From positions 7,475-71,474 of the forward strand of contig DGIP01000066.1 in NCBI GenBank assembly GCA_002386405.1: DNA of 64,000 bases, given 5' to 3'. Origin of the DNA: Stenotrophomonas maltophilia. Lineage in GTDB: Bacteria; Pseudomonadota; Gammaproteobacteria; Xanthomonadales; Xanthomonadaceae. The translations under genes were made by a program, and so were the position numbers. Positions 52,535-62,667 of this stretch are shown here, piece by piece. Under the pieces are notes generated by a model, which was not told the DNA's origin, did not search any database, and was given only the letters and a program-made list of their open reading frames with translations. Position 1 is the first letter of the stretch. Each line of letters starts with the position of its first letter.

Positions 52535-52737
52535 GGAAAAAACTCCTTTTTGGGTGATGACGGCCGACGTACGCCGGCGCACGGTGCCATGGTTCCACTG
52601 CGCCCCGGCGACATCACGCTGCGCTGCGGCATGGCCGGGGCCATGGGCACGCAGACACCAACGGGGAGAGGCCGGGACGGGCATCGGTGGGGGCGCAAGG
52701 GTACGCAGAACCGACGACTTTGGGGGACAATCCCGTC

Positions 52738-52947
52738 ATGAACTTCGTCAACTTCACGCTCAACGGCGACTCCCGCCAGCTTCCGCAAGATTCCACCGTC
52801 CTGGACCTGCTGCAGGCCGAACACCTGACCGAACGCCGGGTGGCGGTGGAGGTCAATGGTGAGATCGTGACCCGCAGCCTGCACGCGACCCATGCGCTGC
52901 GCGAAGGCGACCTCGTCGAGATCGTGCACGCGCTGGGCGGCGGCTGA
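52738..52947 (+). CDS. thiS: Sulfur carrier protein ThiS
   Basis: The ATG at 52738 gives 69 residues of a ubiquitin-like protein ending in ALGGG; the terminal Gly-Gly is thiocarboxylated. It donates sulfur for the thiazole part of thiamine. It precedes thiG with a REP in between. Confidence 0.93.
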   Translation: MNFVNFTLNGDSRQLPQDSTVLDLLQAEHLTERRVAVEVNGEIVTRSLHATHALREGDLVEIVHALGGG

Positions 52948-52960
52948 CGGTGCGACCGCC

Positions 52961-52986
52961 CGGGCCGGCCAACGGCCGGCGCTACC
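52961..52986. repeat. GTAG-type REP palindrome between thiS and thiG
   Basis: GGGCCGGCC-AAC-GGCCGGCGCTACC lies in the 91 bp gap. Confidence 0.75.
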
Positions 52987-53038
52987 GGTGCATGCACGAT
53001 CCGGACAGGAATGGCCTGGTTGGGCGATAATTCCTCGC

Positions 53039-53833
53039 ATGACTGCTCATTCTTCCCCCGATTCGCTGGTGATCGCCGGCAAGACCTACGCTTCCCGGCT
53101 GCTGACCGGGACCGGCAAGTTCAAGGACCTGGATGAAACCCGCATCGCCACCGAGGCGGCCGGGGCCCAGATCGTGACCGTGGCGATCCGCCGCACCAAC
53201 ATCGGGCAGAACCCGGGCGAGCCGAACCTGCTGGACGTGCTGCCGCCGGACCGCTACACCATCCTGCCCAACACCGCCGGCTGCTACACCGCCGAAGATG
53301 CGGTGCGTACCTGCCGGCTGGCGCGCGAACTGCTCGATGGCCACAACCTGACCAAGCTGGAAGTGCTGGGCGACCAGAAGACGCTGTACCCGGACGTGGT
53401 GCAGACCCTCAAGGCCGCCGAAACGCTGGTCAAGGACGGCTTCGAGGTGATGGTCTACACCTCCGACGACCCGATCCTGGCCAAGCGCCTGGAAGAGATC
53501 GGCTGCGTGGCGGTGATGCCGCTGGCCGCGCCGATCGGCTCGGGCCTGGGGATCCAGAACAAGTACAACCTGCTGGAAATCATCGAAAGCGCCAAGGTGC
53601 CGATCATCGTCGATGCCGGCGTGGGCACCGCGTCGGATGCGGCCATTGCGATGGAGCTGGGCTGCGACGGCGTGCTGATGAACACCGCCATTGCCGGCGC
53701 ACGCAACCCGGTGCTGATGGCCAGCGCGATGCGCAAGGCGGTTGAAGCCGGGCGCGAAGCGTTCCTGGCCGGGCGCATTCCGCGCAAGCGCTATGCGAGC
53801 GCATCTTCGCCGGTGGACGGGTTGATCGGCTGA
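53039..53833 (+). CDS. thiG: Thiazole synthase ThiG
   Basis: The ATG at 53039 ([10 protein letters not shown]) gives 264 residues. The barrel has [12 protein letters not shown], the lysine that forms the imine in [30 protein letters not shown] and [12 protein letters not shown]. It joins deoxyxylulose phosphate, dehydroglycine and ThiS sulfur into the thiazole of vitamin B1. Its stop overlaps the trmB start by one base. Confidence 0.95.
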   Translation: MTAHSSPDSLVIAGKTYASRLLTGTGKFKDLDETRIATEAAGAQIVTVAIRRTNIGQNPGEPNLLDVLPPDRYTILPNTAGCYTAEDAVRTCRLARELLDGHNLTKLEVLGDQKTLYPDVVQTLKAAETLVKDGFEVMVYTSDDPILAKRLEEIGCVAVMPLAAPIGSGLGIQNKYNLLEIIESAKVPIIVDAGVGTASDAAIAMELGCDGVLMNTAIAGARNPVLMASAMRKAVEAGREAFLAGRIPRKRYASASSPVDGLIG

Positions 53834-54567
53834 TGACCAATCCCTTCGACAGCGCTGGCGCCAAGGCGCCGCCCAAGCCCTTCACCGTTACCGAAGGCCG
53901 CCGCGAGGTGCGCAGCTTCGTGCTGCGCCAGGGCCGCTTCACCCCAGCCCAGCAGCGTGCGTTCGATGACCGCTGGCCGCGCTTCGGCCTGGACTTCACC
54001 GGCGAGCCGCGCGATCTGGATGCCACCTTCGGCCGCGATGCGCGCAAGGTGCTGGAAATCGGCTTCGGCAACGGCGCCGCGCTGCGCTTTGCCGCGCAGC
54101 AGGATCCGAGCCGCGATTACATCGGGCTGGAAGTGCACGCCCCCGGCGTGGGCCGCCTGCTCAATGCACTGGCCGACGACAACGCCGACCACGTGCGCCT
54201 GTACCACCACGATGCGGTGGAGGTACTGGAAAAGGAAATCGCCGATGGCGCGCTGGATGAAGTGCGCATCTATTTCCCGGACCCGTGGCACAAGAAGCGC
54301 CACAACAAGCGCCGCCTGATCCAGCCGGCGTTTGCCGAACTGCTGGTGCGCAAGCTGCGCGTGGGTGGCCGGCTGCACTGCGCCACCGATTGGGAAGACT
54401 ACGCCGAGCAGATGTGGGAGGTGCTGGACGCCACCGCCGGGCTGACCAACCGCGCCGGTCCGCGCGGCCAGGTCGAGCGGCCGGAATGGCGGCCGCAGAC
54501 GCACTTCGAAACCCGCGGCCAGAAGCTTGGCCACGGGGTGTGGGACCTGCTGTACGACCGTACCTGA
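53833..54567 (+). CDS. trmB: tRNA (guanine-N7-)-methyltransferase TrmB
   Basis: A 244-residue class I methyltransferase. The SAM loop is [14 protein letters not shown] near 75, and [18 protein letters not shown] is the family-specific motif. It methylates G46 of tRNAs. Coupling to thiG is through TGATG. Confidence 0.95.
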   Translation: MTNPFDSAGAKAPPKPFTVTEGRREVRSFVLRQGRFTPAQQRAFDDRWPRFGLDFTGEPRDLDATFGRDARKVLEIGFGNGAALRFAAQQDPSRDYIGLEVHAPGVGRLLNALADDNADHVRLYHHDAVEVLEKEIADGALDEVRIYFPDPWHKKRHNKRRLIQPAFAELLVRKLRVGGRLHCATDWEDYAEQMWEVLDATAGLTNRAGPRGQVERPEWRPQTHFETRGQKLGHGVWDLLYDRT

Positions 54568-54594
54568 TCCCCTTCCAAGGAACCGCGTTACCCC

Positions 54595-56442
54595 ATGGAC
54601 ACCACGCTGACGCTGACCACCGACATGAAGCTCGTCCTGGGGCTGGTCGGCTTCACGATGGCGATGTTCCTGTTCGAGCGCATCCGCGCCGACGTGGTGG
54701 CGCTGGTGGTGCTGGTGGTGCTGGGCGTGACCGGCCTGATCGCGCCGGAGGAAATCTTCGGCGGCTTCTCGGGTAACGCGGTGATGAGCATCATCGCCAC
54801 CACCATCCTGGGTGCGGGCCTGGACCGCACCGGGGCGCTGAACCGGCTGGCAGCCTGGCTGCTGCGGCGCGGGCATGGCGTTGAGACGCGGTTGTTGATG
54901 ATGACCACGGCCATTGCCGGGTTGAATTCGTCCTTCATGCAGAACCCCTCGGTGATGGCGCTGTACCTGCCGGTGGCCTCGCGGCTGGTGGCACGCACCG
55001 GGCTGACCCTGCAGCGCCTGCTGCTGCCGATCGCCGCGGCGATCGTGATGGGTGGCGCGCTCACCATGGTGGGCAATTCGCCGCTGATCCTGCTCAACGA
55101 TCTGTTGGCGTCGGCCAACAACAATCTTCCTTCGGGCCTGGCCACGATCGAGCCGCTGCGCATGTTCGCGCCGCTGCCGATCGGCTTGGCACTGCTGGCC
55201 GCATCGCTGCTGTACTTCCGCTACTTCGGCGACCGCAAGCTGGTGGAAGAAGAAACGCTGGCCAACGATGGCGTCACCCCGGCCCGCACCGAAAGCTACT
55301 TCGCCAAGACCTACGGGATCGAGGGCGATGTGTTCGAGCTGGTGGTCAGCGCCGAAAGCCCGCTGGTGGGCATGACCCTGGGCGAGGCAGAGAACCTGCA
55401 CGATGCGCCGCTGATGCTGGCGCTCAAGACCGGCAACGACACCCGGCTGGCACCGCCGGCGGAAATGCGGATCTGGGTGGGCAGCGTGCTGGGCGTGATG
55501 GGCAGCCGCCAGCAGGTGGGCGACTTCGCCCAGAACCAGTTCCTGCGGATGTCTTCGCGGTTGAAACACCTGGGCGACCTGTTCAACCCCAGCCGCGCGG
55601 GCATTTCCGAGGCGGTGATTCCGCCTACGTCCGAGGTGATCGGCAAGAGCGCTTCGGACCTGCGCCTGCGCAAGCAGCGCGGCATCAGCCTGCTGGCGAT
55701 CAACCGCGACAAGCAGGTGATCCGCGAGGACGTGCGCAACGTGCCGCTGCGCGCCGGCGACATGCTGGTGTTCCACAGCATCTGGACCGATCTGGCGCAG
55801 GCGGCCAAGAGCCGCGACTTCGTGGTGGTCACCGATTACCCGAAGGGCGAGCAGCGCCCGCACAAGTTCAAGATCGCCATGTCGATCTTCGCCATCACGA
55901 TCCTGATCGCGCTGACGTCCAAGCTGCCGGTGGCGCTGACCCTGATGACCGGCGTGGCCGGGATGCTGCTCACCGGCGTGCTGCGCATGGACGAAGCGTA
56001 CGCCTCGATCAACTGGAAAACGGTGTTCATGATGGCCGGGCTGATTCCGCTCGGCTGGGCGATGGACAGCAGCGGCGCGGCGGCCTGGGTGGCCGGGCAC
56101 ACCATCGACCGCCTGCCCACCGGCATTCCGGTGTGGGTGCTGGAGATTGCGCTGGCGCTGCTGACCACGGTGTTTTCGCTGGTGATCAGCCACGTGGGCG
56201 CGACCATCGTGATGGTGCCCATTGCGGTGAACCTGGCCTTGGCGGCCGGTGGCAGCCCGACCGCGTTCGCGCTGATCGTGGCGCTGTCGGCGTCCAACAA
56301 CCTGATGACCGCCTCAAACCCGGTGATTTCGATGATCACCGGCCCGGCCAATTACACCCCGCGCGAGTTGTGGCGGGTGGGCGCGCCGTTGTCGATGATC
56401 TACACCATTGTTGTCGTGGCGATGATCAACCTGATGTTCTGA
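54595..56442 (+). CDS. SLC13/DASS-type anion permease with two TrkA-C (RCK_C) domains
   Basis: A 615-residue protein. About five helices, then two RCK_C-type cytosolic domains near 235-410 (FELVVSAESPLVGMTLGEAE; SEVIGKSASDLRLRKQRGI), then about six helices. Family motifs SVMALYLPVA, GGALTMVGNSPLIL, HVGATIVMVPIA and SASNNLMTASNPVIS are clear. Such SLC13 members carry sulfate, dicarboxylates or other anions with sodium; the substrate is not shown. Its 3' end overlaps the convergent Rieske gene by 17 bases. Confidence 0.88.
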   Translation: MDTTLTLTTDMKLVLGLVGFTMAMFLFERIRADVVALVVLVVLGVTGLIAPEEIFGGFSGNAVMSIIATTILGAGLDRTGALNRLAAWLLRRGHGVETRLLMMTTAIAGLNSSFMQNPSVMALYLPVASRLVARTGLTLQRLLLPIAAAIVMGGALTMVGNSPLILLNDLLASANNNLPSGLATIEPLRMFAPLPIGLALLAASLLYFRYFGDRKLVEEETLANDGVTPARTESYFAKTYGIEGDVFELVVSAESPLVGMTLGEAENLHDAPLMLALKTGNDTRLAPPAEMRIWVGSVLGVMGSRQQVGDFAQNQFLRMSSRLKHLGDLFNPSRAGISEAVIPPTSEVIGKSASDLRLRKQRGISLLAINRDKQVIREDVRNVPLRAGDMLVFHSIWTDLAQAAKSRDFVVVTDYPKGEQRPHKFKIAMSIFAITILIALTSKLPVALTLMTGVAGMLLTGVLRMDEAYASINWKTVFMMAGLIPLGWAMDSSGAAAWVAGHTIDRLPTGIPVWVLEIALALLTTVFSLVISHVGATIVMVPIAVNLALAAGGSPTAFALIVALSASNNLMTASNPVISMITGPANYTPRELWRVGAPLSMIYTIVVVAMINLMF

Positions 56443-56782
56443 GGAACACCTGGCCGTCGCGCACGTCGAGTGCAACCGCGCGCAAGCGGTCGCCCTTGCA
56501 GGGACCGGCCACGCAGCTGCCGTCAGCCAGCGAGAACGATGCGCCGTGCGCGGCGCAGACCAGGTCGCCGGCCTTGCTCTTGAGGAACTGGCCCGGCGCC
56601 CAATCCAGCCGGCGTCCGGCGTGGGGGCAGATGTTCAGCCAGCCGCGCACATCGTCGCCCTCTCGGTACAGCACCAGCGACTCGTGGTCGCCGTCGAAGC
56701 ATCCCTCCACCTCGGCAAATCCCCCGTCGGCAATACGTTCCAGGGCGATCAGGGCAGTGGCGGAAGCATCGGAAACAGACAT
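56426..56782 (-). CDS. Small Rieske [2Fe-2S] protein
   Basis: A 118-residue ferredoxin-like Rieske domain: ICPHAGRRLDW and VCAAHGASF supply Cys-His and Cys-His ligands. This is the size of stand-alone NirD/BphF-like Rieske proteins that pass electrons to oxygenases or reductases. No partner enzyme is adjacent. Confidence 0.88.
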   Translation of the reverse strand: MSVSDASATALIALERIADGGFAEVEGCFDGDHESLVLYREGDDVRGWLNICPHAGRRLDWAPGQFLKSKAGDLVCAAHGASFSLADGSCVAGPCKGDRLRAVALDVRDGQVFLRTSG

Positions 56783-56959
56783 GGAAACACGATCCGGAAC
56801 AGGATGCGCGATTGTCTCACGCCCTCATGTGGCTGGCTCCGCGATGAACACAAGTCATTGATTTCAAATAAACGCAGGCGCCGTTTAACGAGTTTTTCAC
56901 TCAATGACAGAGCGCTGCCGGGATACTGACATCTCGCTGACTTCAGCCAAAGAACCGCC

Positions 56960-57235
56960 ATGTACAACCGCTTCCAGTTCAACCAGTTCCGCTCCCTGTT
57001 TGCGCCGCGCAAGCCGCGCCATCCGTTGGTGCGCGTTGCGGTGGGCCTGTTGGGCTTGGCAATCCTGGCCGCCCTGGTGTTCGTGGGTGTGTTCGTGGGC
57101 GCGGCGATGATCATTGCCGGCGTGGCGTGGAAGCTGCTGGCCTCGCGCAAGCAGGCTTCACGTGCGGCCGATCCGCAGGTGGTGGAAGGCGAGTACCGCG
57201 TGGTGCGCAAGCAGGCGTTGCCGCTGTCGCGTTGA
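56960..57235 (+). CDS. Small single-helix membrane protein
   Basis: A 91-residue protein with a basic N-terminus (LFAPRKPRHP), one long membrane segment (VAVGLLGLAILAALVFVGVF, possibly hairpin-like with the following AAMIIAGVAW) and a basic tail. No family is recognised; a similar small gene is frequent in Xanthomonadaceae. Confidence 0.6.
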   Translation: MYNRFQFNQFRSLFAPRKPRHPLVRVAVGLLGLAILAALVFVGVFVGAAMIIAGVAWKLLASRKQASRAADPQVVEGEYRVVRKQALPLSR

Positions 57236-57285
57236 GTGGGTCTGCCGGGTTTGCCCGGTTTGTTGACTGACAGTCGGCGCTACCT

Positions 57286-57319
57286 TCGGGATTACAGTGG
57301 GCACCACGTCGGGATTACA
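57286..57319 (+). promoter_or_regulatory. Direct repeat upstream of the fumarylacetoacetase-family gene
   Basis: TCGGGATTACA occurs at 57286-57296 and 57309-57319, 23 bases apart, about two helix turns. It may be an activator or repressor site. Confidence 0.45.
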
Positions 57320-57350
57320 CTCGTGCGACCCCTTTCCCCAGGACGCGCGC

Positions 57351-58058
57351 ATGTCTGATGTAATCCCGGCCCCCGAACAACCCCGCATTCCGGTCGCCGG
57401 TGGCGGCACGTTTCCGGTGCGCCGCATCTACTGTGTCGGGCGTAACTTCGCCGACCATGCCAAGGAAATGGGCGCTGCCGTGCCCGCCGCCGATGACCGC
57501 GGCCGGCCGATGTTCTTCAGCAAGCCGGCCGATGCGATCGTGGTCGGCCATGACGATGTGATCCCCTACCCGCCTTCTACCCAGGACCTGCACCACGAGG
57601 TGGAGCTGGTGGTGGCGATCGGCCGTGACGCGCCCGCCGGCGAGCTGCCGGTCGACCAGGCCGAGGCGCTGGTGTTCGGCTACGGCGTGGGCCTGGACCT
57701 GACCCGCCGTGACCTGCAGGCCGCAGCCAAGGCCAAGGGCCACCCGTGGGATTCGGCCAAGGGCTTCGATCATTCCGCGCCGGTGAGCGAACTGGTGCCG
57801 GCCGGTGAAGTGGGCGATCTTGCCGCGCTCAACCTGTCGCTGGAAATCAATGGCGAAGTGCGCCAGCAGTCGCTGCTGGACCAGATGATCTGGAACGTGC
57901 CGGAGATCCTGCACGAGCTGTCCAAGCTGTGGGCACTGCGTGCGGGCGACCTGGTGTTCATGGGCACGCCGGCGGGCGTGGCCGCACTCAAGCCGGGCGA
58001 TCGTTTCAGCGCGCGCCTGGAAAACGTGGCAGAGCGGCACGGCATCATCGCCGGATGA
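57351..58058 (+). CDS. Fumarylacetoacetate hydrolase family protein
   Basis: The ATG at 57351 with AGGA upstream gives 235 residues. It has [16 protein letters not shown], the metal-binding [34 protein letters not shown] and [15 protein letters not shown]. Members of this family are fumarylpyruvate or acylpyruvate hydrolases and oxaloacetate decarboxylases. The size and motifs fit the short acylpyruvase (YcgM/FAHD1) type. Confidence 0.88.
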   Translation: MSDVIPAPEQPRIPVAGGGTFPVRRIYCVGRNFADHAKEMGAAVPAADDRGRPMFFSKPADAIVVGHDDVIPYPPSTQDLHHEVELVVAIGRDAPAGELPVDQAEALVFGYGVGLDLTRRDLQAAAKAKGHPWDSAKGFDHSAPVSELVPAGEVGDLAALNLSLEINGEVRQQSLLDQMIWNVPEILHELSKLWALRAGDLVFMGTPAGVAALKPGDRFSARLENVAERHGIIAG

Positions 58059-58116
58059 CAACACGCGCTGGGTTAGGCTGCGTCGTCCTTTGAAATCCCC
58101 GCAACAGGAGAACCCG

Positions 58117-58521
58117 ATGGGAATGCTGACTGAGTTCAAGGAATTTGCCATGCGTGGCAACGTCATCGACCTGGCGGTCGGTGTCGTCATCGGTGCTGCG
58201 TTCGGCAAGATCGTCACCGCGCTGGTGGACAAGATCATCATGCCGCCGCTGGGCTGGGCCATTGGCCGGGTGGACTTCTCCGAACTGGCGTGGACGCTGG
58301 CGCCGGCACGGCTGGGACCGGATGGACAGGAAATTCCGGCAGTGGTCATCGGCTACGGCGATTTCCTCAACACGCTGGTGCAGTTCATCATCGTGGCGTT
58401 CGCGATCTTCATGGTGGTCAAGGTGATCAACCGCCTGGCCCGCAAGAAGGAAGCCGCACCGGCGGCACCGGCCGAAGAAGTGCTGCTGCTGCGCGAGATC
58501 CGCGACAACCTGAAGAAGTAA
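58117..58521 (+). CDS. mscL: Large-conductance mechanosensitive channel
   Basis: The ATG at 58117 follows AGGAG and gives 134 residues. [24 protein letters not shown] is the pore helix in outline (residues about 10-30), IMPPLGW the turn, and [19 protein letters not shown] the second helix, with the charged RKKE cluster after it. It opens under strong osmotic downshock and releases solutes. Confidence 0.95.
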   Translation: MGMLTEFKEFAMRGNVIDLAVGVVIGAAFGKIVTALVDKIIMPPLGWAIGRVDFSELAWTLAPARLGPDGQEIPAVVIGYGDFLNTLVQFIIVAFAIFMVVKVINRLARKKEAAPAAPAEEVLLLREIRDNLKK

Positions 58522-58537
58522 GAACGGGTTGAACGGC

Positions 58538-58643
58538 GTACCGACCAACGGTCGGTACCTACCGTTGGGGGCGTGCCGGCAGGCGACGACCGTTTGGTGT
58601 GTGCCGCGTGCGCGCTGGTAGGCGGCGACCGTTGGTCGTCGCT
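58538..58643. repeat. Three GTAG-type REP palindromes after mscL
   Basis: GGTACCGACC-type copy at 58538-58564 (inverted), a degenerate copy near 58580, and GGTAGGCGGCGACC-GTT-GGTCGTCGC at 58617-58643. Confidence 0.75.
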
Positions 58644-58754
58644 CTCCCACCGGTGGAAAACAGCATCCGCCCAACCATGACCAACCGCCCATGTGCGGCG
58701 CAGGCAGGCTGCTAAGCTCGGGGGCTTCCGCCCTGTTCCCCCGGAGTCCGTCCC

Positions 58755-60176
58755 ATGCGTCGCCGCGTCCTTGCCATCGCATCTTCCCTCGCCCTGCTGG
58801 CCGCCCCGGCCTTCGCCGCGACGGGCACCACCACCCTGCCGCCGAAATCGCTGGCCACCGCTGCTGAACTGCGCGAGCAGGCCCTGAAGGACGACACCGG
58901 CTGGAAGGTGGTCGAATCGCTGACGACCGAGATCGGCCCGCGTATTGCCGGCAGCGAGGCCGATGCCCGCGCCGTGGCCTGGGCCGAAGCCAAGTTCAAG
59001 GCCCTCGGTTTCGACAAGGTGTGGAAAGAGCCGGTGACCTTCCCGAAGTGGGAACGCCGCAGTGAACACGCCCAGGTGGTGGGCAAGCACGCGCAGCCGC
59101 TGAGCATCACCGCGCTGGGTGGCAGCCCGGGCGGCACGGTCGAGGCTGAAGTGGTGCGCTTCGCCGACCTGGCCGCGCTGCAGGCCGCGCCGGAAGGCTC
59201 GCTCAAGGGCAAGATCGCCTTCGTGGATTACCAGATGACCGCGTACCGCGATGGTCGCGATTACGGCAAGGGCGGCGCGGTGCGCAGCAAGGGCCCGTCC
59301 GAGGCGATCCGCAAGGGTGCGGTCGGCTTTGTGATGCGGTCGGCCGGTACCGATTCGCACCGCGTGCCGCATACCGGCATCACCCGCTTCGACGACGGCC
59401 TGACCCCGGTGCCGTCGGCGGCGCTGTCGGTGCCCGATGCCAACCAGCTGGCGCGCCTGGTCGCGCTGGGGCCGACCAAGGTGAAGCTCAGCCTGGATTG
59501 CGGCTGGGATGGCACGGCCACGTCGTACAACGTGATCGGTGAGATCACCGGGCGCAGCCTGCCCAAGGAAGTGGTGGTGATTGGTGGCCACCTGGATTCC
59601 TGGGACCTGGGCACCGGCGCGATCGACGATGGTGCCGGCGTGGCGCTGACCATGGCCGCGGGGCACCTCATCGGCCAGCTCAAGCAGGCGCCCAAGCGCA
59701 CCATCCGCGTGGTGGCCTTCGCCAACGAGGAACAGGGTCTGTACGGTGGCAAGGCGTACGCCGAAGCGCATGCCAAGGACATCGTGCTGCACCAGCTGGC
59801 CGCCGAGAGCGACTTCGGTGCCGGCCGCATCTATGCGTTCAACACCGGTTCGCCGAACCCGGAAGGCTCGCGCGAGGCGACCGCCCAGATTGCCGAGGTG
59901 CTCAAGCCGCTGGGCATCGAGTACGCCCCGGACAAGGGTGGCCCGGGCCCGGACATCGGCCCGCTGGCGGCCAAGGGTGGCGCGTGGGCGTGGCTGGCGC
60001 AGGACGGAACCGACTACTTCAACCTGCACCACACCGCCGACGACACGCTGGACAAGATCGAGCCGGCAGCGCTGGCGCAGAACGTGGCGGCGTACACGGT
60101 GTTCGCCTACCTGGCCGCCGAAGCCGATGGCAACTTCGGCAGCGAAGCCAAGGCCACCACCCCGCCGAACGAATGA
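58755..60176 (+). CDS. Exported M28-family zinc aminopeptidase/carboxypeptidase
   Basis: A 473-residue protein with a signal peptide ending PAFA/ATG. The binuclear zinc centre is read from VIGGHLDSWD (His), AIDDGAGVAL (bridging Asp), FANEEQGLYGG (catalytic Glu and ligand), AESDFGAG (Asp) and NLHHTADDTLD (His). A PA-type lid domain lies at about 120-230. It removes residues from peptides in the periplasm or outside. Length is typical of the glutamate-carboxypeptidase-like M28 type. Confidence 0.92.
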   Translation: MRRRVLAIASSLALLAAPAFAATGTTTLPPKSLATAAELREQALKDDTGWKVVESLTTEIGPRIAGSEADARAVAWAEAKFKALGFDKVWKEPVTFPKWERRSEHAQVVGKHAQPLSITALGGSPGGTVEAEVVRFADLAALQAAPEGSLKGKIAFVDYQMTAYRDGRDYGKGGAVRSKGPSEAIRKGAVGFVMRSAGTDSHRVPHTGITRFDDGLTPVPSAALSVPDANQLARLVALGPTKVKLSLDCGWDGTATSYNVIGEITGRSLPKEVVVIGGHLDSWDLGTGAIDDGAGVALTMAAGHLIGQLKQAPKRTIRVVAFANEEQGLYGGKAYAEAHAKDIVLHQLAAESDFGAGRIYAFNTGSPNPEGSREATAQIAEVLKPLGIEYAPDKGGPGPDIGPLAAKGGAWAWLAQDGTDYFNLHHTADDTLDKIEPAALAQNVAAYTVFAYLAAEADGNFGSEAKATTPPNE

Positions 60177-60197
60177 CGGCGGGTATCGCCGTCATCC

Positions 60198-60227
60198 GGT
60201 AGCAGCGGACCGTTGGTCCGCTGCTCC
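60198..60227. repeat. GTAG-type REP palindrome
   Basis: GGTAGCAGCGGACC-GTT-GGTCCGCTGCTCC between the convergent peptidase and symporter genes. Confidence 0.8.
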
Positions 60228-60235
60228 ATGCCCCC

Positions 60236-61675
60236 TTACCGCAACCACACCGAGTTTTCTGGCACGGTGATGTAGTTGGGGCGGTACACCGGGTCCTTGC
60301 CGGCACCGCGCGAGGCTTCGTAATCGCGTAGTGCGGCCAGGGCCGGTTTCTGCAGCAACAGCAGCGCGATGATGTTGAGCCAGGTCATCAGGCCCACGCC
60401 GATATCGCCCAGCGACCACGCCACCGTGGCGCTGTTCAACGCCGAATACAGCATGGCGCCGAGGAAGCCCAGCCGGAACAGCGCCATCACCCACGGCGAA
60501 TTCCGGTTGCGCAGCAGGTACACCACGTTGGTTTCGGCCGTGTAGTACAGCGCCAGGATGGTGGTGAAGGCGAACGGCAGGATCGCGAGGGCAATGAACG
60601 AACGCCCGAAGCCCGGCAGTGCCGATTCCACCGCCTGCTGCACGAAACGCGGCCCCGCTTCCAGCCCCGGTACGTTGGCCACGATCCACTGCGCCGGTGC
60701 GGCCGGGTCATGCACGTTGTAGGTGCCGGCCGACAGGATCAGGAACGCGGTGGCGCTGCACACCACCATGGTGTCGATGTACACCGAACAGGCCTGCACC
60801 AACCCCTGCTTCACCGGGTGCGAGACTTCCGCCGCTGCGGCCGGATGCGCACCGCTGCCCATGCCGGCTTCGTTGGACATCACGCCACGGCGCACGCCCC
60901 ACTGGATGGCCGTGCCGATCATGGCGCCGAACGCGGCGTCCTGGCCGAACGCACTGCGCAGGATGATGCTGAACATCTCCGGCACCGCATCCAGGTTCAG
61001 GGCCATCACCACTGCGGCCACGACCAGGTAGCCCAACGCCATGAACGGCACGATGACCTGCGCAACCTGCGCGATGCGGCGCACGCCGCCGAAGATCACC
61101 ATGGCCACCACGGTGCCGATGCCTGCCGCGGTGATCCAGCCCGGCGCGCTCCATGCCTCATCGAGCGCACTGACCATCGCATTGGATTGCGTGCCGGGCA
61201 GCAGCAGCCCGCAGCCGATCACCGTACTGATCGCGAACAACACCGCATACCAGCGCTTGCCCAAGCCCTTCTCGATGTAATACGCCGGCCCACCCCGGTA
61301 CATGCCGTTGCTGTCGCGCTGCTTGTAGATCTGCGCCAGGGTGGATTCGACGAAGGCGCTGGAGGCACCGAGGAAAGCGACGATCCACATCCAGAAGATC
61401 GCCCCCGGCCCGCCGTAGGCAATGGCCATCGCCACGCCGGCGATGTTGCCTACGCCGACACGGCTGGACAGCGACAGGCTCAGTGCCTGGAACGAGGACA
61501 CGCCCGCAGCCGAACTGCGCCCCTGGAACATCAGCTTGAGCATCTCCGGCAGGCCGCGCAGCTGGATGAAGCGGGTGCGCACGCTGAAGTACAGGCCCAC
61601 CAGCAGGCACAGCCCGACCAGCGCCGGACTCCAGACGATGCCCAGCAGGCGGGCGACGATGTCATCGAGGCCCAT
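60236..61675 (-). CDS. Sodium:alanine/glycine symporter (AGCS family)
   Basis: A 479-residue carrier of about eleven helices. LSSRVGVGNIAGVAMAIAYG, and the family stretch WGVRRGVMSNEAGMGSGAHPAAAAE are diagnostic. It imports small neutral amino acids with sodium. The start overlaps the preceding gene's stop by one base, so the outer-membrane protein and carrier are co-translated, suggesting that they handle the same nutrient. Confidence 0.92.
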   Translation of the reverse strand: MGLDDIVARLLGIVWSPALVGLCLLVGLYFSVRTRFIQLRGLPEMLKLMFQGRSSAAGVSSFQALSLSLSSRVGVGNIAGVAMAIAYGGPGAIFWMWIVAFLGASSAFVESTLAQIYKQRDSNGMYRGGPAYYIEKGLGKRWYAVLFAISTVIGCGLLLPGTQSNAMVSALDEAWSAPGWITAAGIGTVVAMVIFGGVRRIAQVAQVIVPFMALGYLVVAAVVMALNLDAVPEMFSIILRSAFGQDAAFGAMIGTAIQWGVRRGVMSNEAGMGSGAHPAAAAEVSHPVKQGLVQACSVYIDTMVVCSATAFLILSAGTYNVHDPAAPAQWIVANVPGLEAGPRFVQQAVESALPGFGRSFIALAILPFAFTTILALYYTAETNVVYLLRNRNSPWVMALFRLGFLGAMLYSALNSATVAWSLGDIGVGLMTWLNIIALLLLQKPALAALRDYEASRGAGKDPVYRPNYITVPENSVWLR

Positions 61676-62667
61676 CAGAAGAACATGCCCAGGGCGACCT
61701 GCGGGTTGATGTAGCTGCCGGTGTTGCGGCCCGCGACGGTGAACTCCACGCCGGCGATCAGCCCGACGCTGGGACTGAAGTGGTACTGCACCGCCGGTGC
61801 GAGGGTGACGTTGCGGCTGCCGGGGCGACGCTCATCGATGCGCAGCATGGTGCCATCGGCAGCGGGCGCGTAACCGCTCAGGTGGCGATCGCTCTGGCGG
61901 CTCACCGCGAACTCGAACACGCCCACCCACTTCGAGTTGAAGCTGTACTCGCCGGCCGCCGACAGGCCGATCAGCGAACCCGGTGCGATGTTGCCGCGGA
62001 AGCCATCGGGGGTGCCGTACACGCTGTGGTCGTTGATCGCCACGCGCGCCGGTGCCGGGCTGGCACTGAGCTGGCCGCGCCAGCGCAGCGGGCGGCCGTT
62101 GGGCAGCCACACCACCTGCTGCATGCCCAGCCCGAAGGTGGTGCGCTGCACGCCGTCGCCCTGGGCGTTGAGCGGGTTGCCGTCGATACGGTCATAGCTG
62201 CCGGTGGCGTAGCGCTGGCTCAGCGAGACCGAAATGGCCGGGCGGGTGCCGTCTTCGTTCGGCGCCTGCAGCAGGTACTGCACCATGGCGGTGGTGTCGC
62301 CGGCGCGGAAGCCACGGCTGCGGTCGCTGCCGGTTTCGGCACGCGAGGCGCTGAGGTTGACCTGCGCGGTCACGCGCTGGCCCAGGCCGTAAGCGATGGG
62401 TACCACGGTGAGCCACGCGGCGCTGCGGCCGTCGCTGTCATGCCGGTGGCCTTCGCCGTCGAAGTAGCGGTCGCTGTCGATGCGGACCAGGTACGGCTCG
62501 ATGAAGAGGTGGCCCTTGGGCATGCCTGCCGGGTTGGGGGTGATCAGCGGGCCCATGAAATTGACGCCGTCGAGCGAGTGCTCGGCAGCCTGTGCGGCAG
62601 CGGGCAGCAGGCCGGCGATCAGGGCGAAGGAAATCGGGCGCAGGGAACGCAGCGCATCGAATGTCAT
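61675..62667 (-). CDS. Outer-membrane beta-barrel protein coupled to the AGCS carrier
   Basis: The ATG at 62667 (MTFDALRSL) gives 330 residues with a signal ending AAQA/AEH. The rest alternates in amphipathic strands (RVTAQVNLSASRAETG; SVSLSQRYATGSYDRID; VTLAPAVQYHFSPSVGLIAG), ending in MFF. It resembles the transporter-like outer-membrane proteins of the phenol MetA-like family. Its stop overlaps the carrier start (TGATG). Confidence 0.72.
   Translation of the reverse strand: MTFDALRSLRPISFALIAGLLPAAAQAAEHSLDGVNFMGPLITPNPAGMPKGHLFIEPYLVRIDSDRYFDGEGHRHDSDGRSAAWLTVVPIAYGLGQRVTAQVNLSASRAETGSDRSRGFRAGDTTAMVQYLLQAPNEDGTRPAISVSLSQRYATGSYDRIDGNPLNAQGDGVQRTTFGLGMQQVVWLPNGRPLRWRGQLSASPAPARVAINDHSVYGTPDGFRGNIAPGSLIGLSAAGEYSFNSKWVGVFEFAVSRQSDRHLSGYAPAADGTMLRIDERRPGSRNVTLAPAVQYHFSPSVGLIAGVEFTVAGRNTGSYINPQVALGMFF

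Noticed and set aside
50684-52741. 685-codon plus-strand open frame opposite estA
   Set aside because: Shadow of the autotransporter gene; composition is that of reversed GC-rich codons.
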